Shown in pieces: positions 1-6,139 of a stretch of 6,139 nucleotides of DNA (within the stretch, counting starts at the first letter, position 1; each line of letters begins with the position of its first letter). The stretch comes from Sphingobacteriales bacterium (lineage in GTDB: Bacteria; Bacteroidota; Bacteroidia; Sphingobacteriales; Sphingobacteriaceae). The translations under genes and the position numbers were made by a program. Under the pieces are notes generated by a model, which saw nothing but the letters and a program-made list of their open reading frames with translations, did not search any database and was not told the origin of the DNA. The stretch lies in assembly GCA_020058405.1 (NCBI GenBank), contig JAGVEE010000171.1, positions 1-6,139 on the forward strand. Direction: 5' to 3'.

Positions 1-606
1 CCTACTAATCAGGTATTAAATACAGAAGAGTTGTACAACAAAGTACTTGCGCAAAATCCTGTTTTATTAAATGCTAAAAGTCAACAAAGAATTGCAGAGT
101 TAAGTGTTAAAGAAGTATCGGCCGATAGGTACCCAACGATTAGATTAAATTCTGGTTATAACTATTCAAATACAAATGCTGAAGCTGGTTTTTTTACTGA
201 GAACAGAACCTTGGGTCTAAATTACGGTGTTACTGCGAGTGTAAATATTTTTAACGGATTGCTGCAAAGCAAAAGGGAGAAAATAGCAAAAATACAAGCA
301 CAAACTGCCAATTTAAGTTACGAGTCTGCAAAGTTATCTGTGGAGGCAAATTGGAATGTTTTACTTACTAGTTACCAGAATAATTTAGAGCTGTTAAAGT
401 TAGAAAGAGAAAACCAAACTGTTGCGAAAAGAAACATAGATATAAGCATAGAAAAATTTAGATTGGGAGGCATTTCTTCTTTACAACTTAGAGAAGCACA
501 ACGATCTTTTATTGAAGCAAATAGCAGGTACGTAAATGCATTGTATCAGTATAAATTAGCAGAGACAAGCCTTTTAGAGTTATCCTCTAGTATTATACCT
601 CAATAA
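1..606 (+). CDS. TolC-family outer membrane efflux protein, C-terminal part (5' end outside window)
   Basis: The reading frame is open from base 1 and ends at TAA 604-606, giving 201 residues. This is a little under half of a typical 430-480 residue TolC-family protein. TolC-family proteins form trimeric outer-membrane channels with a periplasmic helical tunnel for tripartite efflux pumps or type I secretion. What is visible fits the second structural repeat. A helix (about 10-43) leads into strand-like segments around YPTIRLNSGYNYS (44-56) and LNYGVTASVNIFNG (73-86), which resemble the family pattern of a strand ending in LF(D/N)G. Long amphipathic helices follow, and then the conserved-looking RLGGISSLQLREAQRSF (154-170), resembling the usual 'YxxGxxsxLdlldAq' turn. 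The signal peptide and first repeat are missing only because of the window edge. A TTG at 31 is in frame but lies inside the domain and is not a start. Pump partners are probably encoded upstream, which cannot be seen. The family call is firm; the transported substrate is unknown. Confidence 0.9.
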   Translation, partial: PTNQVLNTEELYNKVLAQNPVLLNAKSQQRIAELSVKEVSADRYPTIRLNSGYNYSNTNAEAGFFTENRTLGLNYGVTASVNIFNGLLQSKREKIAKIQAQTANLSYESAKLSVEANWNVLLTSYQNNLELLKLERENQTVAKRNIDISIEKFRLGGISSLQLREAQRSFIEANSRYVNALYQYKLAETSLLELSSSIIPQ

Positions 607-622
607 TTCTGAAATACAATAG

Positions 623-655
623 ATATCAATAATCGATTTTTTAATTTTTTGATAT
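623..655 (+). terminator. possible weak AT-rich hairpin after the TolC-like gene
   Basis: ATATCAA (623-629) and TTGATAT (649-655) are perfect 7-bp inverted arms around a 19-nt, T-rich loop, starting 17 bp after the TolC stop. Only one G:C pair is present and no clean T-tract follows, so an intrinsic terminator is possible but poorly supported. The right arm overlaps the candidate promoter of the next gene. Such AT-rich arms can also arise by chance. Confidence 0.2.
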
Positions 656-678
656 TCATAACTTATTCTCTATTTTAG
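649..678 (+). promoter_or_regulatory. candidate Bacteroidota-type promoter for the response regulator gene
   Basis: TTG (649-651) is followed after exactly 19 bp by TATTTTAG (671-678). The Bacteroidota primary sigma factor consensus is TTG, then about 17-23 bp, then TAnnTTTG, so the second box has one mismatch. Transcription would start near 683, leaving a leader of about 20 nt before the ATG at 704. The match is by eye in AT-rich DNA and could be coincidence. Confidence 0.3.
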
Positions 679-703
679 GCGGTAGATACCTTAATTTTAC
701 ATT

Positions 704-1351
704 ATGCTTTTAGCCGCCAGGTTATTAATTGTTGACGATCATCAAATGTTATTAGATGGCATAAGGGCTTTGTTGCAAGATGTTCCTAGTTTTCAAATAG
801 TTGCAGAAGCACATAATGGAAATCAAGCATTAGAAGAACTTAAAAAAACGCCGGTTGACATTGTTGTTACAGACATTTCTATGCCAGACATGAACGGTAT
901 AGAGCTCACTCAAAAGATAAAATCCGATTATCCCGACATCAAAGTTCTAACTCTTTCGATGTTCTCTGAGAAGCAAACAATTAGAGAAATGGTAGATGCA
1001 GGAGTATCTGGTTATATATTAAAAAACACAGGTAAAGAGGAATTAGTAGGCGCATTAACCAAAATTGCATCTGGAGGCATTTATTTTGGCGATGAGGTAA
1101 CCAATGAAATGATGCGAATGATGAGTGACAATGATCGTGAACAAGAGAAAAAGACAGCAGTTACCCTAACATTTAGAGAAAAAGAAATTTTAAAACTAAT
1201 TACCAAAGAATATAGCAATGTTCAAATTGCTACAGAACTCTTTATTAGCGAGCGAACGGTGGAAACTCACCGAAAAAATATATTCAGAAAAACCAACACT
1301 AAAGGCATTGTAGGCCTCATAAAGTACGCATATGAGTATAATCTCATTTAG
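704..1351 (+). CDS. NarL/LuxR-family DNA-binding response regulator
   Basis: This is a complete 215-residue protein, a normal length for the NarL family. The receiver domain (about 6-122) shows the acidic pair D11-D12 in LLIVDDH, the phospho-acceptor D57 in VVTDISMPDMNG, the switch residue S85 in VLTLSMF, and the conserved K107 in GYILKN. After a short linker, a LuxR-type helix-turn-helix (about 153-212) follows. It has LTFREKEILKLI, then the recognition region ISERTVETHRKNIFRKTN. The protein should be a cytoplasmic transcription factor activated by a histidine kinase. No kinase gene is present in the window, so its signal and targets are unknown. The start is well fixed: an in-frame TAA at 692-694 lies just upstream, with no other start codon between it and ATG 704. 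There is no Shine-Dalgarno sequence. The next gene starts 39 bp downstream in the same frame, so co-transcription is plausible. Confidence 0.95.
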   Translation: MLLAARLLIVDDHQMLLDGIRALLQDVPSFQIVAEAHNGNQALEELKKTPVDIVVTDISMPDMNGIELTQKIKSDYPDIKVLTLSMFSEKQTIREMVDAGVSGYILKNTGKEELVGALTKIASGGIYFGDEVTNEMMRMMSDNDREQEKKTAVTLTFREKEILKLITKEYSNVQIATELFISERTVETHRKNIFRKTNTKGIVGLIKYAYEYNLI

Positions 1352-1382
1352 TTAAAACTAATTGTATCTGTAAATGTTAGTT
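1348..1382 (+). promoter_or_regulatory. cluster of TTAGTT/AACTAA half-sites before the B12-MerR gene (possible operator)
   Basis: TTAGTT (1348-1353), AACTAA (1356-1361) and TTAGTT (1377-1382) are three exact copies of one hexamer in alternating orientation. The first two form a near-perfect 14-bp palindrome overlapping the stop codon of the response regulator. The second and third form an inverted repeat that extends to 7 bp per arm (1355-1361 and 1377-1383). The position directly before a MerR-type gene would suit an autoregulatory operator. The motif is AT-rich and short, so chance remains possible. Confidence 0.3.
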
Positions 1383-1390
1383 TATCTAGC

Positions 1391-2287
1391 ATGAATAAGT
1401 TCTCAATAAAAGATATCGAAACCATTACAGGAATTAAATCGCACACCATACGTATTTGGGAACAGCGATATGATTTTTTGAATACCAAACGTACAGATAC
1501 AAATATTCGTTTCTACAGCGACGATGATTTGAGATTGTTGTTAAATGTAGCAACCTTAAATGACCATGGCTTCAAAATTTCTGAAATCGCTAAAATGTCG
1601 ACCGATGAAATGTCCAATAAAGTACAAGAGATATCACACAACGACTCCAGCTATTCTTGTTACATCAAAACATTAACCACTCAAGCCTTAAGCTTCAATG
1701 AAAAACTCTTCAAAAAGGAGTTAACTACTTGTATCAAAAAGGTAGGATTAGAGCAAGCTGTACTTCAGGTGGTTTATCCTTTTTTACAAAACATTGGCGT
1801 ATTATGGCAAACTGGAATGATGAATCCTGCTCAAGAACATTTTGCATCCTCTTTAATTAAGCAGAGATTAACTGTTGCGATAGATTCTTTGAAAGCCCAA
1901 GAAATAGAAAACCCTAAGAAATTTTTACTCTTTTTACCCGACGGTGAGTACCACGAAATTGCATTGTTATTTGCATACTATATCATTAAATCTCATGGTC
2001 ATGAGGTCTTGTATTTAGGGCAGAGTTTAACTGTTAGTTATGTGAAAGATGTGTTTAAATCTTACCAACCCGACTATATTTTTTCAGTATTAACCAATTC
2101 TTTACAAGAAGAAGATGCCGAAAGAATGTTAAACTTATTTGCGAGTAATTTCCCTAATAACCAAGTGATCTTAGCTGGTGGTAGAATACAAGGAACAGAC
2201 TCAATTAAATTTAAAAACATCGTATTTTTAAACGAAATACCAAGTTTGCTTTCATTCCTAAACGAATTAAATTTCGAAATCGCCTAA
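1391..2287 (+). CDS. MerR-family transcriptional regulator with cobalamin-binding domain (CarH/LitR-like)
   Basis: This is a complete 298-residue protein with the CarH/LitR layout. The N-terminal MerR winged helix-turn-helix (about 1-70) includes HTIRIWEQRYDFL and the wing NIRFYSDDDLRLL. A helical-bundle cap (about 96-165) carries W139-x9-E149-H150, the W-x9-EH hallmark of adenosylcobalamin-binding CarH proteins. A Rossmann-like B12-binding domain (about 177-295) carries E186-Y187-H188, where the His is the expected lower cobalt ligand. It is followed by S232-V-L234 and G263-G264 at spacings (40 and 28 residues) close to the classical DxHxxG-x41-SxL-x26-28-GG signature. CarH proteins are cytoplasmic repressors that release DNA when light breaks the cobalt-adenosyl bond. 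Binding of B12 is therefore likely here; light sensing is inferred. The residue after W139 is Gln140, whereas Thermus CarH has His132 there. In Bacteroidota relatives often sit beside carotenoid genes, but none is seen here. ATG 1391 is the only start after the in-frame stop at 1349-1351. Confidence 0.93.
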   Translation: MNKFSIKDIETITGIKSHTIRIWEQRYDFLNTKRTDTNIRFYSDDDLRLLLNVATLNDHGFKISEIAKMSTDEMSNKVQEISHNDSSYSCYIKTLTTQALSFNEKLFKKELTTCIKKVGLEQAVLQVVYPFLQNIGVLWQTGMMNPAQEHFASSLIKQRLTVAIDSLKAQEIENPKKFLLFLPDGEYHEIALLFAYYIIKSHGHEVLYLGQSLTVSYVKDVFKSYQPDYIFSVLTNSLQEEDAERMLNLFASNFPNNQVILAGGRIQGTDSIKFKNIVFLNEIPSLLSFLNELNFEIA

Positions 2288-2362
2288 TTATCAGGTTTTC
2301 AACCTATTCTTAATCTTAAGTTATTTAGCAATAATTCTTCGAAATAGCCTTTAAAACCTATA

Positions 2363-2378
2363 TAAATTTGTAATTTTG
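2363..2378 (+). promoter_or_regulatory. tandem candidate -7 promoter boxes before sucA
   Basis: TAAATTTG (2363-2370) and TAATTTTG (2371-2378) lie directly next to each other, and both match the Bacteroidota -7 consensus TAnnTTTG exactly. No perfect upstream TTG (-33) lies at the right distance; TTC at 2338-2340 is 22 bp before the first box. Either box would place the transcription start at roughly 2376-2386, a few bases before ATG 2396. This supports a separate promoter for the sucA-sucB pair in the 108-bp gap after the MerR gene. Confidence 0.45.
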
Positions 2379-2395
2379 TAGTGTTTTTTAATAAG

Positions 2396-5125
2396 ATGGA
2401 TAAATTAACATATTTGAACCCCAACTCAGCAGCCTATGTTGAGTCACTATACGAATCGTACAAGCAAGACCCAGAATCGGTAGATTTTGGTTGGCAGAAA
2501 TTTTTTGAAGGTTTTGAACTTGGTAGAAGTGGCGATGCCTCTAACGTCACCATGGAAACTCCCGAACATTTCTTAAAAGAAATTGGAGTATTAAATTTAA
2601 TTAATGGTTACAGAACACGTGGGCATTTGTTTACAAAAACAAACCCTGTGCGCGAGCGTCGTAAATATTTTCCGGGTAAAGAAATTTCGCAGTGGGGCTT
2701 AAGCGATGCAGATTTAGAAATTGTATTTAATGCAGGTGTTGAAATTGGCATTGGCCCAGCGAAGCTTAAAGACATTATTCAACTTTTAGAAGAAACCTAT
2801 TGCCAATCTATTGGAGTAGAATTTATGTTTATTCGTCACCCCGACAGAATAAAGTGGTTCTTAGACAGGTTAGAAACTACGCGCAACACACCTAAATTTA
2901 GTATTGAAGAGAAAAAACAAATTCTAGGAAAATTAAATCAAGCAGTAATTTTCGAAAATTTCTTAGGCACTAAATTTTTAGGTCAAAAAAGATTTTCATT
3001 AGAAGGTGCCGAAACTCTTATTCCTGCTTTAAATGCAGTAGTTGAAAAAGGTGCAGAACTTGGCTTAAAAGAATTTGTGATTGGCATGGCACACAGAGGT
3101 AGATTAAATGTGTTGGCCAACATCATGAATAAAACATATAAAGAAATTTTCAAAGAGTTTGAAGGAAAGTTTAATCCTGATGATCCTTTTGGTGGCGATG
3201 TGAAATACCATTTAGGCTACTCAACAGATATTAAAACATCAAAAGGAAAAGAAGTACATTTAAGCTTATCACCAAATCCTTCACACTTAGAAGCAGTAGA
3301 CCCTGTGGTAGAAGGAATGGTGCGTGCAAAGATTGATCATAAATACGAAAACAACTTACAAAGCATTGCTCCAATTTTAATTCATGGAGATGCATCTGTA
3401 GCAGGGCAAGGCATCGTCTATGAAGTTTTACAAATGTCGAAATTGGATGGTTATAAAACAGGTGGTACTATCCATCTTGTAATTAATAATCAAATTGGTT
3501 TTACTACAAATTATAAAGATGCAAGATCGAGTACATATTGTACCGACATTGCCAAAACAACTTTATCGCCAGTTTTCCATGTTAATGGAGATGATGTGGA
3601 AGCCTTAGTACATGCAGTTGAAATGGCTGTAGAATATCGCCAGATGTACCATACAGACGTGTTCATAGATATTTTATGTTACAGAAGATATGGTCATAAT
3701 GAGTCGGACGAACCTCGTTTTACTCAACCTTTATTATACAAAGCAATTGAGAAACATCCGAATCCTAGAGAAATTTATCAAAAGAAATTAGCAGAGCAAG
3801 GTTCTATTGATGCAGAAATGGCAAAGGAAATGGATCGCGAGTTTCGTCAACATTTACAAGACAGATTAAACGAAGCGAAGCAAGAAAATACAACCATGGT
3901 AGAGCCATTATTTCAGGGCTCATGGATGAATTTCAGGTTCTCAACTCCCGAAGATTTTAAAACTACTTTTAATACCAAAGTGGAGGAGAAAAAATTCTTA
4001 AAAATCGCGGAAAAAATTGCAAGCTTACCAAGTGATAAAAAGTTCTTAACTAAAATTGAACGATTATTTGCCGAACGCAAGAAGATGGTGTTAGAAACCA
4101 AAACTTTTGATTGGGCAATGGCAGAATTAATGTCGTATGCAACTTTGGTCGACGAAGGATACGATATACGTTTAAGTGGGCAAGATGTTGAAAGAGGAAC
4201 TTTCTCTCATCGTCACGCAGTAGTAAAAATAGAAGACTCTGAAGAAGAGTACATCCCATTGCAAAATGTAGTTGATAAACCAAATGCATTTAACATTTAC
4301 AATTCCCATTTATCTGAATACGGAGTATTAGGGTTTGAATATGGCTATGCAATGGCATCGCCCAACACACTTACTATTTGGGAAGCACAATTTGGCGACT
4401 TCTTCAACGGAGCTCAAATAATTATTGATCAATTTGTAACCAGTGCTGAATTTAAATGGCGCCGATCAAACGGTTTAGTAATGTTATTACCACACGGGTA
4501 TGAAGGACAAGGTCCGGAACATTCATCTGGTAGAATTGAACGTTTCTTAGAAGCTTGCGCAAACGATAACATACAAGTTGCAATGTGTAGCACACCTGCA
4601 AACTTTTTCCATTTAATGCGTCGTCAAATGATTCGTCCATTCCGTAAACCTTTAGTAGTGTTTACACCTAAAAGTTTATTAAGACTTCCAGCTTGTGTGA
4701 GCGAAGTTTCAAAATTTACTAAAGGAAATTTCCAAGAGATTATTGATGATTCAAGTGTAAAGGCAAAAGATGTAAAACGTGTGTTATTATGTTCAGGTAA
4801 AATTTACTACGATTTATTGGAAAGAAGAATAAAAGAAGGTAGAGAAAAAGATGTAGCCATTATTAGAATGGAACAGATTTTCCCATTGCCTGTTGATCAA
4901 CTAGAAGCATTAAAGAAAAAATACAACAAAACACAAGAAATTTTCTGGGTACAAGAAGAGCCTGCAAATATGGGCGTTTGGCCATACCTTGTTCGTAAAA
5001 TGCGTAAAGAAAACATTGAAGTTATTTCTAGAAAAGAAAGTAGCAGCACAGCAACAGGATACAACAAACAACATTTATCTCAACAAGATTATATTTTATA
5101 CAAAGCATTCACTAACGATAAATAA
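2396..5125 (+). CDS. sucA: 2-oxoglutarate dehydrogenase E1 component (thiamine diphosphate-dependent)
   Basis: This is the 909-residue, full-length E1 subunit of the 2-oxoglutarate dehydrogenase complex. It decarboxylates 2-oxoglutarate using thiamine diphosphate and passes the succinyl group to lipoyl-E2 in the TCA cycle. In order there is an N-terminal E1 segment (YLNPNSAAYVESLYESY, about 6-22), then the thiamine domain with GMAHRGRLNVL (230-240), KYHLGYSTD (270-278), NPSHLEAVDPVVEG (294-307), HGDASVAGQG (330-339) and INNQIGFTT (363-371). CYRRYGHNESDEP (428-440) follows. The transketolase-like pyrimidine domain has SGQDVERGTFSHRHAV (594-609), IWEAQFGDFFNGAQ (661-674) and HGYEGQGPEHSSGR (700-713). 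The C-terminal domain (about 795-909) contains FWVQEEPANMG. His residues equivalent to E. coli H260, H298 and H729 are present. A GTG at 2381 would add five residues (MFFNK), but it overlaps the predicted transcription start, and family proteins typically begin MDK-like, so ATG 2396 is preferred. sucB follows 103 bp downstream. Confidence 0.97.
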   Translation: MDKLTYLNPNSAAYVESLYESYKQDPESVDFGWQKFFEGFELGRSGDASNVTMETPEHFLKEIGVLNLINGYRTRGHLFTKTNPVRERRKYFPGKEISQWGLSDADLEIVFNAGVEIGIGPAKLKDIIQLLEETYCQSIGVEFMFIRHPDRIKWFLDRLETTRNTPKFSIEEKKQILGKLNQAVIFENFLGTKFLGQKRFSLEGAETLIPALNAVVEKGAELGLKEFVIGMAHRGRLNVLANIMNKTYKEIFKEFEGKFNPDDPFGGDVKYHLGYSTDIKTSKGKEVHLSLSPNPSHLEAVDPVVEGMVRAKIDHKYENNLQSIAPILIHGDASVAGQGIVYEVLQMSKLDGYKTGGTIHLVINNQIGFTTNYKDARSSTYCTDIAKTTLSPVFHVNGDDVEALVHAVEMAVEYRQMYHTDVFIDILCYRRYGHNESDEPRFTQPLLYKAIEKHPNPREIYQKKLAEQGSIDAEMAKEMDREFRQHLQDRLNEAKQENTTMVEPLFQGSWMNFRFSTPEDFKTTFNTKVEEKKFLKIAEKIASLPSDKKFLTKIERLFAERKKMVLETKTFDWAMAELMSYATLVDEGYDIRLSGQDVERGTFSHRHAVVKIEDSEEEYIPLQNVVDKPNAFNIYNSHLSEYGVLGFEYGYAMASPNTLTIWEAQFGDFFNGAQIIIDQFVTSAEFKWRRSNGLVMLLPHGYEGQGPEHSSGRIERFLEACANDNIQVAMCSTPANFFHLMRRQMIRPFRKPLVVFTPKSLLRLPACVSEVSKFTKGNFQEIIDDSSVKAKDVKRVLLCSGKIYYDLLERRIKEGREKDVAIIRMEQIFPLPVDQLEALKKKYNKTQEIFWVQEEPANMGVWPYLVRKMRKENIEVISRKESSSTATGYNKQHLSQQDYILYKAFTNDK

Positions 5126-5128
5126 ATA

Positions 5129-5190
5129 CGAATTAGCGAACTAACGAATTTGCGAACTAGCGAAATGGCGAATTAGCGAACAGCGAAGGG
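5129..5190 (+). repeat. octanucleotide tandem repeat array (about CGAAYTAG x 8)
   Basis: Eight head-to-tail units begin with CGAA: CGAATTAG, CGAACTAA, CGAATTTG, CGAACTAG, CGAAATGG, CGAATTAG, then two 7-bp units CGAACAG and CGAAGGG. The first four alternate T and C at position 5, giving two 16-bp copies that differ at only two positions, so the array may have grown by 16-bp steps. It starts 4 bp after the sucA stop codon. It has no spacers and no encoded product, and its function is unknown. Confidence 0.9.
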
Positions 5191-5191
5191 A

Positions 5192-5226
5192 ATTAACAAT
5201 TGACAATTTAAAATTTACAATTAATA
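5192..5226 (+). repeat. heptanucleotide tandem repeat array (about ATTNACA x 5) leading to the sucB start
   Basis: Five 7-bp units run head to tail: ATTAACA, ATTGACA, ATTTAAA, ATTTACA and a degenerate ATTAATA. The array begins 1 bp after the octamer array and ends 2 bp before the sucB ATG, so the A-rich leader where ribosomes would load is itself repeat-derived. The period and sequence are unrelated to the octamer array. Confidence 0.75.
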
Positions 5227-5228
5227 AA

Positions 5229-6139
5229 ATGGCATTAGAAATAAAAATACCACCAGTAGGAGAATCAATTGCAGAAGTAACCTTATCTCGTTGGATAAAA
5301 AACGATGGTGATTATGTAGAAATGGATGAAATAATTGCAGAATTAGAATCTGATAAAGCAACATTTGAATTAACTGCTGAACAAGCGGGTGTATTAAAAA
5401 CAAAAGCATCAGAAGGGGATACATTAGCAATTGGTGCAATAGTTTGCGAGATTGATACGAATGCTAAAGCTGCTCCAGCTAAAACTGAAAAACCTGCTGA
5501 GCAAAAATCTGAGCCGGTAAAAGAAACTGAAACTACAACAACTGCTAACTATGCAAGCGGACACCCATCACCAGTAGCGGCTAAAGTGTTAGCTGAAAAA
5601 GGAATAAATCCTGCTGATGTTGAAGGCACTGGTAGAAATGGTAGAATTACAAAAGAAGATGCCTTAAGTGCTAGCGCAGCAAAGACTAATCCTGTTGCAA
5701 AAGCAGCAAGCCCTACAACAGCAACACCAATAATTGCTGGTGCTAGAAATGCACGCTCTGAGAAAATGTCGTCGTTACGCAAAACAGTTGCTAAGCGTTT
5801 AGTAGCTGTAAAAAATGAAACCGCAATGCTAACTACTTTTAACGAAGTAGATATGCAACCTATAATGGACATAAGAGCAAAGTATAAAGATAAGTTTAAG
5901 GAAAAATACGGTGTTGGCTTAGGCTTTATGTCGTTTTTCACAAAAGCTGTTTGCGAAGCATTAAAAGAATTCCCTGCGGTAAATGCTCAAATTAACGGTG
6001 ATGAAATTCTATATCATGATTATGCCGATGTTTCAATTGCAGTATCTGCACCTAAAGGATTGGTAGTTCCTGTAATTAGAAATGCAGAGTCGCTAAGTTT
6101 AGCAGGCATAGAAAAAGCAGTTTCCGATTTAGCATTAAA
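5229..6139 (+). CDS. sucB: 2-oxoglutarate dehydrogenase E2 component, dihydrolipoyl succinyltransferase (3' end outside window)
   Basis: 303 full codons are visible before the right edge, about three quarters of a typical 400-residue E2. E2 forms the core of the 2-oxoglutarate dehydrogenase complex and transfers succinyl from lipoyl to coenzyme A. The N-terminal lipoyl domain (about 1-77) begins LEIKIPPVGESI and has the lipoylated K43 in ELESDKATFEL. A flexible Ala/Pro/Lys/Glu/Thr-rich linker (about 78-108) follows. The peripheral-subunit-binding domain (about 113-146) reads SPVAAKVLAEKGI then GTGRNGRITKEDAL, and binds E1 and E3. A second linker precedes the catalytic acyltransferase domain (from about 177), with MSSLRKTVAKRL, TTFNEVDM and GLVVPVIRNAES. 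The active-site HxxxDG lies beyond the window. Pairing with sucA, one lipoyl domain and the sequence style point to the succinyl type rather than a pyruvate E2. ATG 5229 directly precedes the lipoyl domain; no Shine-Dalgarno is present. Confidence 0.96.
   Translation, partial: MALEIKIPPVGESIAEVTLSRWIKNDGDYVEMDEIIAELESDKATFELTAEQAGVLKTKASEGDTLAIGAIVCEIDTNAKAAPAKTEKPAEQKSEPVKETETTTTANYASGHPSPVAAKVLAEKGINPADVEGTGRNGRITKEDALSASAAKTNPVAKAASPTTATPIIAGARNARSEKMSSLRKTVAKRLVAVKNETAMLTTFNEVDMQPIMDIRAKYKDKFKEKYGVGLGFMSFFTKAVCEALKEFPAVNAQINGDEILYHDYADVSIAVSAPKGLVVPVIRNAESLSLAGIEKAVSDLAL

Noticed and set aside
31..33. TTG at 31 as the start of a short TolC-like gene
   Set aside because: The frame is open to base 1 and the TTG falls within the domain. 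The fragment is the end of a longer gene.
2293..2305. AGGTT-TTC-AACCT hairpin just after the MerR gene as an intrinsic terminator
   Set aside because: The stem is only 5 bp and the following bases contain no real T-tract, so I could not support a terminator call.
2381..2395. GTG at 2381 as the sucA start
   Set aside because: It sits immediately after an exact -7 box, at the probable transcription start, and adds five residues not expected for the family; ATG 2396 gives a typical N-terminus.
3913..4640. Three short minus-strand open frames
   Set aside because: All are antisense shadows within the conserved sucA frame, with no recognisable domains.
5129..5226. CRISPR array
   Set aside because: The units are only 7-8 bp long and contiguous, with no spacers and no cas genes, so this is simple tandem repetition.
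5221..5439. A 72-codon minus-strand frame rich in Leu, Ile and His
   Set aside because: It is antisense to the sucB lipoyl domain; the Leu/His-rich composition is what a reversed Glu/Ala/Asp/Ile-coding frame gives.
5549..5941. A 130-codon open frame on the minus strand
   Set aside because: It lies entirely within the well-supported sucB frame on the + strand, which shows E2 domains throughout this stretch. The antisense product is low-complexity hydrophobic and resembles no family I recognise.

Overview
The window looks like ordinary chromosome from a member of the Bacteroidota, probably a Flavobacteriia- or Chitinophagia-like lineage. The DNA is AT-rich. No start codon has a Shine-Dalgarno sequence; the bases before the starts are A/T-rich instead. 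Two intergenic regions carry boxes like the Bacteroidota promoter -7 element (TAnnTTTG). The proteins themselves (a NarL-type regulator, a B12-type MerR regulator and the 2-oxoglutarate dehydrogenase E1/E2 pair) read like Bacteroidota proteins. This placement rests on recognition, not on a database search.

Layout: all genes are on the + strand. (1) Bases 1-606 are the C-terminal part of a TolC-family outer-membrane efflux protein whose start lies outside the window. (2) Bases 704-1351 encode a complete NarL/LuxR-family response regulator with no histidine kinase beside it. (3) Bases 1391-2287, 39 bp further on, encode a MerR-type repressor fused to a cobalamin-binding module that keeps the signature residues of the CarH/LitR photoreceptor family. 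(4) Bases 2396-5125 encode the complete E1 subunit of 2-oxoglutarate dehydrogenase (sucA). (5) Bases 5129-5226 hold two back-to-back short tandem-repeat arrays, with periods of 8 bp and 7 bp, that fill nearly the whole sucA-sucB gap. (6) From 5229 to the right edge runs the E2 subunit, dihydrolipoyl succinyltransferase (sucB), cut off inside its catalytic domain.

How the parts relate: sucA and sucB encode successive enzymes of one TCA-cycle complex and are probably co-transcribed. Candidate promoter boxes lie just before sucA. The response regulator and the B12-MerR regulator are close enough to share a transcript, but nothing in the window shows their targets. The carotenoid genes that often accompany such MerR proteins are absent here. 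The TolC-like gene is probably the end of an efflux or secretion operon to the left.

I see no clearly novel multi-gene system. The points most worth a second look are the CarH-like sensor next to central metabolism, with Gln where the Thermus protein has its light-state His ligand, and the double repeat array that runs almost to the sucB start codon.
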